Shown one piece after another: positions 16,419 through 24,680 of a stretch of DNA of 64,000 bases. The stretch comes from Serratia quinivorans (GTDB lineage: Bacteria; Pseudomonadota; Gammaproteobacteria; Enterobacterales; Enterobacteriaceae), in the NCBI RefSeq assembly GCF_946227985.1, contig NZ_CAMKGL010000008.1, positions 148,575 to 212,574 on the forward strand, in the 5' to 3' direction. The position numbers were made by a program, and so were the translations under genes. Each line of letters begins with the position of its first letter. The first letter of the stretch is position 1. A model generated the notes under the pieces. That model searched no databases. It saw only the letters and a program-made list of their open reading frames with translations, and was not told the origin of the DNA.

Positions 16419-17771
16419 ATGACCAGACATTACGATTATCTAGCAATTGGCGGCGGCAGCGGCGGCATCGCATCAATCAACCGGGCAGCCATGTATGGCC
16501 AGAAATGCGCGCTGATTGAAGCTAAAGAACTGGGCGGCACCTGCGTCAACGTGGGTTGTGTACCGAAAAAAGTTATGTGGCACGCGGCGCAAATCGCCGA
16601 GGCCATTCACCAGTACGGCCCGGATTACGGTTTCGATACCACCGTCAACGCGTTTGACTGGAAAAAGCTGGTGGCGAACCGCACCGCTTATATCGACCGC
16701 ATCCATAATTCCTACGACAACGTGCTGGGTAAAAACAAAGTCGACGTGATCAAAGGCTTTGCGCGCTTTATCGACGCTAACACGGTGGAAGTGAACGGTG
16801 AGAAAATCACCGCCGATCATATTCTGATCGCTACCGGCGGACGCCCAAGCCACCCAGACATTCCGGGCGCAGAATACGGCATCGACTCCGACGGCTTCTT
16901 CGAACTGGACGCCATGCCAAAACGCGTTGCGGTAGTGGGCGCGGGCTACATCGCGGTGGAAATCGCCGGCGTGATGAACGCACTGGGTGCCGAGACGCAC
17001 CTGTTCGTGCGTAAACACGCGCCGCTGCGCAGCTTCGATCCGATGATTGTCGAAACCCTGGTAGAAGTGATGAACACCGAAGGGCCAAGCCTGCACACCG
17101 AATCGGTGCCGAAGGCCATCGTTAAAAACGCCGACGGCAGCCTGACGCTGCAGTTGGAAAACGGCAAGGAATTCACCGTCGACAGCCTGGTGTGGGCGAT
17201 CGGCCGTGAACCGGCGACCGATAACCTGAACCTGGCCGTTACCGGGGTGAAAACCAACGAAAAAGGCTATATCGACGTCGATAAATACCAGAACACCAAC
17301 GTAAAAGGCATTTACGCGGTGGGCGACAACACCGGTGCCGTTGAACTGACCCCGGTTGCCGTGGCCGCAGGCCGCCGTCTGTCCGAGCGTTTGTTTAACA
17401 ACAAACCGGAAGAACACCTGGATTACAGCAACATCGCCACCGTGGTATTCAGCCACCCGCCAATCGGCACTATCGGCCTGACCGAGCCGGAAGCAATCGA
17501 GAAATTCGGTGTGGACAGCGTGAAAGTGTATAAATCTTCCTTCACCGCCATGTACAGCGCCGTGACGCAGCACCGCCAGCCGTGCCGCATGAAGCTGGTG
17601 TGCGTGGGTAAAGAAGAGAAGATTGTTGGCCTGCACGGCATTGGCTTCGGCATGGACGAAATCCTGCAGGGCTTCGCCGTGGCGATTAAAATGGGCGCCA
17701 CCAAAAAAGACTTCGACAACACCGTCGCGATCCACCCGACCGCTGCTGAAGAGTTTGTCACCATGCGCTAA
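16419..17771 (+). CDS. gor: Glutathione-disulfide reductase
   Basis: A 450-residue FAD-dependent cytosolic enzyme that reduces glutathione disulfide with NADPH. The FAD-binding '[18 protein letters not shown]' starts at residue 5, the redox-active disulfide is in '[13 protein letters not shown]', the NADPH domain has '[16 protein letters not shown]', and the C-terminal catalytic '[10 protein letters not shown]' supplies His and Glu. The length equals E. coli Gor. A strong terminator follows at 17793. Confidence 0.98.
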   Translation: MTRHYDYLAIGGGSGGIASINRAAMYGQKCALIEAKELGGTCVNVGCVPKKVMWHAAQIAEAIHQYGPDYGFDTTVNAFDWKKLVANRTAYIDRIHNSYDNVLGKNKVDVIKGFARFIDANTVEVNGEKITADHILIATGGRPSHPDIPGAEYGIDSDGFFELDAMPKRVAVVGAGYIAVEIAGVMNALGAETHLFVRKHAPLRSFDPMIVETLVEVMNTEGPSLHTESVPKAIVKNADGSLTLQLENGKEFTVDSLVWAIGREPATDNLNLAVTGVKTNEKGYIDVDKYQNTNVKGIYAVGDNTGAVELTPVAVAAGRRLSERLFNNKPEEHLDYSNIATVVFSHPPIGTIGLTEPEAIEKFGVDSVKVYKSSFTAMYSAVTQHRQPCRMKLVCVGKEEKIVGLHGIGFGMDEILQGFAVAIKMGATKKDFDNTVAIHPTAAEEFVTMR

Positions 17772-17792
17772 GCGCAAAAATCAGAACAAACC

Positions 17793-17824
17793 AAGGCCAG
17801 GGTAACCCCTGGCCTTTTCTTTTC
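17793..17824 (+). terminator. Rho-independent terminator of gor
   Basis: AAGGCCAGGG and CCCCTGGCCTT form a ~10-bp stem with a short loop, followed by TTCTTTTC. Confidence 0.88.
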
Positions 17825-17929
17825 GTGCTCTTTACCATTCCCTTCAACACAAACTTTTATTTTCTGCCATTATTTTGCCTGATCAATGGGCGGAGCTCAT
17901 GTAAGCATCCGCGACACTGGAGAACCCCG

Positions 17930-18424
17930 ATGCTGTTCAAGCTATTTAAAAACATCACCTTGGCATTTTTTGCGTTGATGGTCGTCCAATCCAGCGCGCT
18001 GAGTTTTACTCTGGAAGTCTCGGGCAACATCCAAAACACCACCGACCCGGTAAAGAAAAGCTATCTGTTTACCGATAAACAACTGTTAGCGATGCCGGTG
18101 AGCAGCATCACCACCTCAACCTCCTGGACGCCGCAAAGAAAGTTCGAAGGGATTGCCGTGGCGGACATTTTGGCGCGTGTCGGGGCCAAGGGCAGCACGC
18201 TGACGTTTTATGCGCTGAACGATTATTACATCGACGTGCCGCTGTCCGACGTCGAGAAATACAATATGATTTTGGCCTACAAGATGGACGGCGAAATGCT
18301 GAAGATCCGAAACTTCGGCCCGCTGTTTTTGGTTTATCCCAGGGATGCCGCAGGGCCTGAGTTGAATTCCCCGCTCTACAACTCACGCTTTATCTGGCAA
18401 GTGGACAGGATAGTGATCAAATGA
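17930..18424 (+). CDS. Periplasmic molybdopterin-binding-fold protein, sensor partner of the downstream kinase
   Basis: A 164-residue secreted protein. A signal peptide spans about residues 1-25 (hydrophobic 'ITLAFFALMVVQSSALS'). The mature part resembles the sulfite-oxidase/molybdopterin-binding fold: 'LEVSGNIQN', 'FEGIAVADILARVGAKG', 'YALNDYYIDVPLSDV', 'FGPLFLVYP'. The cysteine that ligates molybdenum in true oxidoreductases is absent (no cysteine in the domain), so it is probably a binding or sensing protein rather than an enzyme (inference). The start at 17930 is chosen because it opens the signal peptide. It overlaps the hybrid kinase start by four bases (ATGA), which points to a joint function. 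Confidence 0.78.
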   Translation: MLFKLFKNITLAFFALMVVQSSALSFTLEVSGNIQNTTDPVKKSYLFTDKQLLAMPVSSITTSTSWTPQRKFEGIAVADILARVGAKGSTLTFYALNDYYIDVPLSDVEKYNMILAYKMDGEMLKIRNFGPLFLVYPRDAAGPELNSPLYNSRFIWQVDRIVIK

Positions 18425-20205
18425 AGCTCACAGGGTTTAAAAGCAACAGCAGGCTGGCGATCCCGGCTATTTTTGCCGCACTGTTTTTGGTTGCCTCTAC
18501 GGTGACGCTGTATTACTACAGCGCAACCCTGTCAAAAAAGGGGTTGTACGCTATCGCCGGCACCCAGGAAAATTACTCCTGGTCGATCGCCAAGTTCTCC
18601 ATCAAGCTGGCTGAGTTTGAGACGCTGGTCGAACAGCTGAAAAATGCGCCACAGGTGGACGCCGAGGATCTGCGGCTTAAATTTGAAATCCTTTATTCTC
18701 GCTTTTACGTGCTGGAAACGGTGTCCGAATCCACCCAGCCACTGTATGCCGAACCGGGTTATCCCGAGGTGGTCACGCATATGCGTGAGAAAATGGATCA
18801 GATCGATCATTTGCTCAGCAGCCCAAAGATTGATTTCTCGCTTATTTCGCAGGCCATGAGGCAAATCAAGCCCTATGCGATTGAGATGGCCAACCTGACC
18901 GATCACGCCGAAGTGAAGCAGCGCACCGCCGCCTACGAAGACTATATCGAAAAACGACACATCATTTTTTATGGTCTGGTGATCGTGATGTTCTCGGTGA
19001 TCGCGCTGATCGCCATCACCCTGATTGTACTGCGCCAGCAACGCCTGACCATTCTGCAGCAGGCCAAAGCGATTGAGGCAGAAAAAGCCACCCGCACCAA
19101 AAATGCTTTCCTGGGGGCCATTGGTCACGAACTGCGCACCTCGCTGCAGAGCATCATGTCTGCCATTGATGTGCTGGTGAATACCAAGGTGTCGGCCGAA
19201 CATGCGGACACCTTCCAACGACTGGAAATCGCCGCGCAGCAAATTGAAAGCCAGATGAAAGATCTGACCGATTTCGCTCATCTGGACAGCGGAATGATGG
19301 AGCTGCGCATCGCGCCCTTCGACGTCCAGCGACTGGTCGAGGAAACGGCGAATGAAATCAATACGCTGAGTCACAAAGAACAGGTGACGCTGTTGTGTGA
19401 AGTAGAGTGCGGCCATCTGCAGATACATTCCGACCCACTGCGCATCAGGCAGATTATCGTCAACCTGCTGACCAACGCGTTCAAATATACCGAAAGCGGC
19501 ACCATCACGCTGTATAGCAGCCTGCGGCGTCAGCCTAGCGGTAATTCATTGATTATTGAGGTCACTGATACCGGTATCGGTATCGAAAAGGAGATGCTCG
19601 ACCAGATATTCCAGCCCTTCACCCAGCTTGATCAGTCGCATACCCGGCAGTATGGCGGCGTCGGCATGGGACTGGCGATTGTGCACGGACTGGTCACGCT
19701 GCTCGACGGCAGCATTACCGTCTACAGTGAGCTCAAAAAAGGCAGCACCTTTATCGTCAGTATTCCGGTTGAAGTCAGCAACGAAGAACAGCTGGACGAA
19801 ATACCTCACCACCACCAGGGCCTGCTGCAAAAACAGCAGCATATTTTGGTGGTTGATGACAACAAATCGGTGAGTGACGCCTTCGCGGCGCTGCTGGACA
19901 AGCTCGGCTATCAACATGAACTGTGCAATTCATCGGAACGAGCGCTGCAAAAGCTGCTCCGCCGCCCTTATGACGCATTACTGCTGGATCTGCAAATGCC
20001 CGGCATTGACGGTGCCGCGCTGGCTAAACAATTACGCAGCCAACGTGGCCCCAACCGCGGAATTCCTATCGTGGGGATCAGCGCTTATACCCCGGAACAG
20101 CTGTCTGCCGAACAGCGGGCGCTGTTCGACAATTACTTGATGAAACCGGTCAGGCTGGATGCATTGTCTTCCGCACTGGCTTCACTGCTGGCCGCTAGAG
20201 ATTAA
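18421..20205 (+). CDS. Hybrid sensor histidine kinase
   Basis: A 594-residue inner-membrane hybrid kinase. Membrane segments lie at about residues 13-34 and 180-203, enclosing a ~145-residue periplasmic, mostly helical sensor region. The HisKA domain has the phospho-acceptor His236 in 'FLGAIGHELRTSLQS'. The ATPase domain shows 'NLLTNAFKYTESG', 'VTDTGIGIEKE' and 'GVGMGLAIVHGLV'. A C-terminal receiver domain has 'ILVVDDNKSVSDAF' and phospho-acceptor Asp523 in 'LLLDLQMPGIDG'. No Hpt domain is seen. Translation is coupled to the upstream molybdopterin-fold protein, and its 3' end overlaps the convergent BetR-receiver gene by 11 bases; the three likely form one signalling unit. Confidence 0.9.
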   Translation: MKLTGFKSNSRLAIPAIFAALFLVASTVTLYYYSATLSKKGLYAIAGTQENYSWSIAKFSIKLAEFETLVEQLKNAPQVDAEDLRLKFEILYSRFYVLETVSESTQPLYAEPGYPEVVTHMREKMDQIDHLLSSPKIDFSLISQAMRQIKPYAIEMANLTDHAEVKQRTAAYEDYIEKRHIIFYGLVIVMFSVIALIAITLIVLRQQRLTILQQAKAIEAEKATRTKNAFLGAIGHELRTSLQSIMSAIDVLVNTKVSAEHADTFQRLEIAAQQIESQMKDLTDFAHLDSGMMELRIAPFDVQRLVEETANEINTLSHKEQVTLLCEVECGHLQIHSDPLRIRQIIVNLLTNAFKYTESGTITLYSSLRRQPSGNSLIIEVTDTGIGIEKEMLDQIFQPFTQLDQSHTRQYGGVGMGLAIVHGLVTLLDGSITVYSELKKGSTFIVSIPVEVSNEEQLDEIPHHHQGLLQKQQHILVVDDNKSVSDAFAALLDKLGYQHELCNSSERALQKLLRRPYDALLLDLQMPGIDGAALAKQLRSQRGPNRGIPIVGISAYTPEQLSAEQRALFDNYLMKPVRLDALSSALASLLAARD

Positions 20206-21046
20206 AACAGCGCAACAGTGCGGCTTCAATCACATGGAGCCGTACTGGTTTTTCATAAGGACCCAGTACGTCATAGTCGCGCATCGCTCTGGCGATTTCA
20301 GATTCGCGCTGATCGGTCCCTAACTGGCCGGTGAGTACCAGAACCGGCGCATCCGGGTTATCCGAGCCGCGGATGGCGGCAATACATTGGTCTGCCGTTT
20401 CCTGACCAATCAACCAGTCGACCACATAACCATCGAACAGGCTCTGCTGCAACGCCAGGTTAAAACTGCTGACATCATAAAATGCCACCGCATGAAAACC
20501 GCGGCTGTTCAGGTATTTGGTCAGCTCATCGGCCGCCTGGTGTGAATCATCGAGTACCGCAATGCTCAGGCGCTCATCTTCGACGGCGGCTGAGCGTAGC
20601 TCTATCAGCTCCACGCAAAAACGTTGCCCCAGCGGCGCATCATCCGCACGATAAAGGCACCATTGCCCCGCCTGTTGCAACGCGACATATTCCGACGAAC
20701 GCCCGCCAACCAGCTCATGACCGATATAAGCCACACAGGCCAGCTCCACGCCACCCACATAAAAGATGGCATCTCGCACCATAGTTTGCGCAGAGATGTC
20801 ATTTTCAGTGCCGGTGTCCACGATCGCGGCAGGCGTTTCCCCTAATGCCGCAGCGACGTTGTTAATTTGCTCCAGAGTCCAGGGGCTTTGCCCCTTCAGC
20901 TTACGATGCGCATGCGAAAAACTCAGATCCAGAATGCGGCTGAGCTCTTTGGCATGCTGACGCTTACCAATCCCATAATGTACAAACAGTTCCCTGACCC
21001 GGTTTGCTATCGACTGTGAATCGAATTTCTGGTGATTGTTATCCAT
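20195..21046 (-). CDS. BetR-type HTH regulator with receiver domain
   Basis: A 283-residue regulator with an unusual order: the N terminus (about 10-75) is a BetR/XRE-like helix-turn-helix ('HAKELSRILDLSFSHAHRKL', 'WTLEQINNVAAALGE'), then a linker, then a receiver domain from ~160. In the receiver, acidic residues in 'IAVLDDS', Asp210 in 'DGYVVDW' as phospho-acceptor, and Lys in 'YEKPVR' are all present. In most response regulators the receiver comes first. It is convergent with and overlaps the hybrid kinase gene by 11 bases, so it is the probable partner. AAGGAAAAA precedes the ATG. TGGTAY repeats upstream may be its own operator. Confidence 0.85.
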   Translation of the reverse strand: MDNNHQKFDSQSIANRVRELFVHYGIGKRQHAKELSRILDLSFSHAHRKLKGQSPWTLEQINNVAAALGETPAAIVDTGTENDISAQTMVRDAIFYVGGVELACVAYIGHELVGGRSSEYVALQQAGQWCLYRADDAPLGQRFCVELIELRSAAVEDERLSIAVLDDSHQAADELTKYLNSRGFHAVAFYDVSSFNLALQQSLFDGYVVDWLIGQETADQCIAAIRGSDNPDAPVLVLTGQLGTDQRESEIARAMRDYDVLGPYEKPVRLHVIEAALLRCFNL

Positions 21047-21118
21047 TTTTTCCTTCGATTTTTTTTGCTGTTTTTTCAGTCGTTTTCATACGTGCCGTGC
21101 AAAAAAGCGATCCAAAAC

Positions 21119-21186
21119 TGGTATATGGTACAATGTATAACCTAAACATTGCTTGACATACCACATTATATAGTCAAACATGGTAT
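21119..21186. promoter_or_regulatory. Cluster of four TGGTAY motifs upstream of the BetR regulator
   Basis: TGGTAT at 21119-21124, TGGTAC at 21126-21131, ATACCA (reverse of TGGTAT) at 21158-21163 and TGGTAT at 21181-21186 fall within 68 bases. TTGAC and GTCAA also form an inverted pair around 21153-21177. The cluster lies 73-140 bases before the regulator's start and may be an autoregulatory operator; this is inference. Confidence 0.4.
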
Positions 21187-21199
21187 CAGAAGAGACACA

Positions 21200-21394
21200 C
21201 AGCAACACCACAATAAAAATATAACAATAGTAAGATCGCATCACCAATAATCATAATGACACCAGGGAAAGCTCGTTTCAGTTACGACGTGAGAGAATGT
21301 ATGCAATAGATCCTCGTCGTAATTTGGGCCGTAGCGCTAATATGTTTTACCCCACTTTGAACCGGGATCCGCAAGGGTCCCGGTTTTTTTATTG
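21200..21394 (+). ncRNA. Candidate small RNA ending at a strong orphan terminator
   Basis: A strong plus-strand Rho-independent terminator (ACCGGGA...TCCCGGT then TTTTTTT, 21361-21390) has no plus-strand gene upstream: the nearest one, the hybrid kinase, ends at 20205 and is separated by a whole convergent gene. A transcript ending here should therefore begin within about 21130-21330. No open frame of note is present. The 5' end given is only approximate. Confidence 0.4.
21361..21390 (+). terminator. Rho-independent terminator without an upstream gene
   Basis: ACCGGGA (21361-21367) pairs with TCCCGGT (21378-21384), followed by seven T residues in all. Confidence 0.85.
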
Positions 21395-21450
21395 CCGCTT
21401 TAACCCCCACCGCGTGCTGCATCATAGGTGATCCCTGCCGTTAAAAATGC

Positions 21451-21478
21451 AAAAAAATAGGGCCAGCAAGCTGGCCCC
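21451..21478 (-). terminator. Terminator of the first autotransporter gene
   Basis: GGGCCAGC-AA-GCTGGCCC (21460-21477) is followed on the minus strand by a T-run (complement of AAAAAAA at 21451-21457), 33 bases after the stop codon. Confidence 0.88.
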
Positions 21479-21510
21479 AGTGTTTCGGTAATAGGATTAA
21501 GATGGGTGGA

Positions 21511-24500
21511 TCAGAACTTCCAGGTGAAACCGGCGTTGACGCTGTTGTCCTGGTAGTTTTGCGACAGCAACCCGCCGTAGCCCAATGACAGCGTGGCGTT
21601 CTTGTTCACCGCCACTTCCGCACTGGCTTTCAGCACCGCACCGTCACGCGACGCCGACACGCTGTTCACCACGAACGGGGAATTACCCCCGTTGAAGCGC
21701 AGCCCGGTGCCGCGATCCAGGTCGCCGTACTGATGCTGCCAGCCCAGTTCGCTGCGCAGCGCCACGCTGGTGGTTTTGCTCGCCTGCCACTCGGTATCCG
21801 CACGCAGCCCCAGCGTCGAGACCGTGGCGTCAGTGTGCTGTTTGTCGCCGTGCAGCGCCGCCGCCCCACCGTCCTCCGAGATACCGTTGTTCTGGAAGTT
21901 GATGTACGCCAGGTTGGCGAACGGCTCCAGATTCACCCAGTCGGCCTTCACGCTGTAACCCGCTTCGGCAAACACCTGCTCGGTGCGCGCGCTGTACTTC
22001 GCGGTTTCCCGATCTGACTGCATGCCGTAATTGACCGAGCGCGAGGTATCGAAACGGTGCCAGGTGTAGCCACCGCCGGCACGCAGCGCCAGTTCACCGA
22101 ACTGTTTGCCGCCGTACACCGCCAGGTGGTAGTTGTCGCTGTCAGCATTGGAGCCGTAGCCGCCGTCCAGCGAAGTGCGGGTGTAACCGGTCGCCACCCC
22201 CAACCGCCAGTCGTCCGCCAGCGCCGAGTCCAGCCCCACCAGCACGCCGTAGGTCGAGGCCTGATAGCCGGTGGCATTGGCATCACCCGACGCATGGTCC
22301 CAGGCCCCCAGCAACTGCGCCCAGGCACCGCCGTCGTCGTCCGCCTTGATGTCCGGCGAGGTCGCCAGCCCTTCCGCCTGTCGCAGGCGGCCGTTCAACG
22401 CATCACGCAGGTAACGGCTGTCGTTGACCTGTGCCGAGGCGATATCCGCATGGATCTGCCCGGACAGCTGACGGAACGCCTGACGCGCTTCCCCTGCCGA
22501 ACCGGCGTTGAGGATGCTCTCGTACACCGGGTTGCCCGCCGCCAGGGCATCCGCCGCGGCTGCTACCGCACGTTCGTTCCGGGTGGCAGCCACACTGGCA
22601 AAGGAAGTATCGTTACGGCCCACGTTCAGCGTGACCTGATTGGGTTGGTAGGTCAGCCCGGTGCCCAGGAACAGGTAGTTCGGTGCCACCGAATCAAACC
22701 GCCCGCTGATGCCCTGCTGGGCGGTCAGAATGTTGTATTGCTGGCCGAGCAGGCTGCGAACTTCGCTTTGCGACAGCAGATTGGCGCTGTTCTCCAGCAA
22801 AACAGCCACTTCACCGCCGCCGATCGTTGCCGATCCTCCGCTTTGGATCCGATCGCTCTGGCCGTTTGGCGCCACTTCCACCGCATAGCGGGAACCCGGC
22901 TCGAAGCTGAGGTTACGCGTTACGTTCAGCGTACCGATCGAGTTACCCGGTGCCACGGTACCGCCGCTGCGGGCCGTCAGTGACCCGACCGTCCCGGAGC
23001 CCCCCAGCACGCCGGCGTTTTGCACGGTGACATCCGAGGTGACCGAACCGTTAACCGCCAGCAGGCCGGTATTTACCCAAGTCGGGCCGGAATAGGTATT
23101 GGTGCCGGTCAGTACCAGCGCACCCTGGCCTTCCTTGGTCAGGCCGCCATGGCCGTAGATATCATTGGAATAGACCTCCACCGTACAGTGGTAGTCATCA
23201 CAAAGACGAGCCTGCAGCGTGCCTTGATCGATTTGCGCCCCGAAGCCGGGAATGTTGGCAACAAACTGTGACGAGCCGTAAGCCACGCCTGTCGGATCCG
23301 GAATGCGAAACTCTTCAGGAATATCTTCGACGGTATAGAACATGCCCGGACCGTTAATCGCCTTGCCCAGATTGATCATCCCCCAGCCGTAAAGTGCATC
23401 GATGCCCGGTGCACCCATATCGGTGGCGGTGGTCTTCAACACGTCGGCAATTTGCGCCGACGTCATGTACGGGAAACGCTGCAGCAACACGGCAACCGCG
23501 CCGGTCACGTGCGGCGTCGCCATTGAGGTCCCATTTTTATTGCCATAGTCCGAGACCAGTTGATTCGGATCGGAACCGTTGGCCACGGTGCTGTAGATTT
23601 TACTGCCCGGTGACGAAACGCAGAAACTGGCGGTATAACCGCAGCGTGAAGAGAAGCTGCTGATGGTATAAGGCACGCTGTTGGTAGAGGCGGCATCCTG
23701 TGCGACGCTGGCAACCGACAGCCAGTTAGGCGCAATATCCGGCACAAAATAGGCCAGGCCGCTGATCACGTCCGGTTGGTTGTAGTTGCCGTCGTTACCG
23801 GCGGCGAACAGCACCAGAATATTTTTACGTGCCGCGTCGATCGCGCCCTGATAACCCGCTCCCGCCAGGCTGCCCAGCAGCGGTTTCACCTGATCAAACT
23901 GTTCCTGTGCGTCTTTCAGTTCGAAATGCAGCGCGTCGGGCTTTTTGCCATTATCCGATAAGAAATCGGGAATACTGACGCCCCAACTGTTATTGATAAC
24001 CCGCACGCCATTGTTGATCATCGCCTGCCAACCGGCGTTGGTTACGCTGCCATCCAGCCCGAGGAATTCGCCATAGGCCGGGCCATCATTGTCGTTATCA
24101 ACGCTGATTATCTGTGAGTCAAAGGCGACGCCATGCATGCCGGTACCGTCGCGATTGGCCCCGCTGATGCCGGCCACGTGTACGCCGTGGTTAACCAGCG
24201 TCACCCCATCGCCGTTATAGAAATGGAAGGTGCCGTCGAAGTAAAAACGATCGCCGGCCTTAATTCCCTTCCGATGCGGGTCGGTATAGGCGCGGTTACC
24301 CTGGGTCACCACGTTCACCAGCTTGCCGTCACCGGCGAATTCAGGATGCTTGTTCACCGGGGTATCGAAGATGCCCACCTTTTGCCCTTTGCCGGTATAA
24401 CCCGCGGCATAGGCCTCGTCAGCGTGAATGGCCCCCAGTCCCCAGTTGGCATTGAACTCATTACTGCGCCAGCTTGCCGGATCGCCTATCTTGCCGCCTT

Positions 24501-24612
24501 CCATGTAGGGCGTAGCCTGTACGCCACCGGCCGCCAACAGCGCGCACAGCAAGGCGTTCAGTTTCCATGTCGGCGTCAATACCGGTTTATTCTTTCCTGT
24601 AGCTTGCTTCAT
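21511..24612 (-). CDS. Subtilisin-like autotransporter serine protease, copy 1
   Basis: A 1033-residue secreted protease of the S8/autotransporter type known as Ssp in Serratia. A signal peptide spans about residues 1-33 ('LLCALLAAGGVQA'). The catalytic triad is Asp83 ('GIFDTP'), His142 ('NHGVHVAG') and Ser363 ('GTSMATPHVTG'), with Asn273 in 'AAGNDGN' for the oxyanion hole. A passenger-associated repeat region (~490-600, 'GHGGLTKEGQGALVLTGTN') leads to a C-terminal beta-barrel of ~280 residues ending in 'NAGFTWKF', the usual terminal Phe for outer-membrane assembly. An AAGGATAAGGGA site precedes the ATG. It lies downstream of a paralogue whose 3' ~1.1 kb is almost identical in DNA. Confidence 0.95.
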   Translation of the reverse strand: MKQATGKNKPVLTPTWKLNALLCALLAAGGVQATPYMEGGKIGDPASWRSNEFNANWGLGAIHADEAYAAGYTGKGQKVGIFDTPVNKHPEFAGDGKLVNVVTQGNRAYTDPHRKGIKAGDRFYFDGTFHFYNGDGVTLVNHGVHVAGISGANRDGTGMHGVAFDSQIISVDNDNDGPAYGEFLGLDGSVTNAGWQAMINNGVRVINNSWGVSIPDFLSDNGKKPDALHFELKDAQEQFDQVKPLLGSLAGAGYQGAIDAARKNILVLFAAGNDGNYNQPDVISGLAYFVPDIAPNWLSVASVAQDAASTNSVPYTISSFSSRCGYTASFCVSSPGSKIYSTVANGSDPNQLVSDYGNKNGTSMATPHVTGAVAVLLQRFPYMTSAQIADVLKTTATDMGAPGIDALYGWGMINLGKAINGPGMFYTVEDIPEEFRIPDPTGVAYGSSQFVANIPGFGAQIDQGTLQARLCDDYHCTVEVYSNDIYGHGGLTKEGQGALVLTGTNTYSGPTWVNTGLLAVNGSVTSDVTVQNAGVLGGSGTVGSLTARSGGTVAPGNSIGTLNVTRNLSFEPGSRYAVEVAPNGQSDRIQSGGSATIGGGEVAVLLENSANLLSQSEVRSLLGQQYNILTAQQGISGRFDSVAPNYLFLGTGLTYQPNQVTLNVGRNDTSFASVAATRNERAVAAAADALAAGNPVYESILNAGSAGEARQAFRQLSGQIHADIASAQVNDSRYLRDALNGRLRQAEGLATSPDIKADDDGGAWAQLLGAWDHASGDANATGYQASTYGVLVGLDSALADDWRLGVATGYTRTSLDGGYGSNADSDNYHLAVYGGKQFGELALRAGGGYTWHRFDTSRSVNYGMQSDRETAKYSARTEQVFAEAGYSVKADWVNLEPFANLAYINFQNNGISEDGGAAALHGDKQHTDATVSTLGLRADTEWQASKTTSVALRSELGWQHQYGDLDRGTGLRFNGGNSPFVVNSVSASRDGAVLKASAEVAVNKNATLSLGYGGLLSQNYQDNSVNAGFTWKF

Positions 24613-24635
24613 TCCCTTATCCTTTTTGTTTTAGT

Positions 24636-24662
24636 CAAACCGCCCCCCGACGAGGCGGTTTG
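24636..24662. terminator. Hairpin between the two autotransporter genes
   Basis: CAAACCGCC and GGCGGTTTG form a 9-bp stem in the 68-base gap between the genes. The plus-strand side has TTTTTT after 9 more bases; on the minus strand, where the genes are read, no clear T-run follows. It may weaken read-through from copy 2 into copy 1 or protect an mRNA end. Confidence 0.5.
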
Positions 24663-24680
24663 TCCCTCAGTTTTTTAAGA

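Noticed and set aside
16473..17777. 434-codon open frame antisense to gor
   Set aside because: A shadow of gor with Phe/His/Val-rich composition and no family match; gor is complete with all catalytic motifs.
22057..22983. Long open frame antisense to the autotransporter barrel
   Set aside because: The same shadow occurs antisense to copy 2, because the barrel DNA is duplicated; it is Arg/Gln-rich with no domain.
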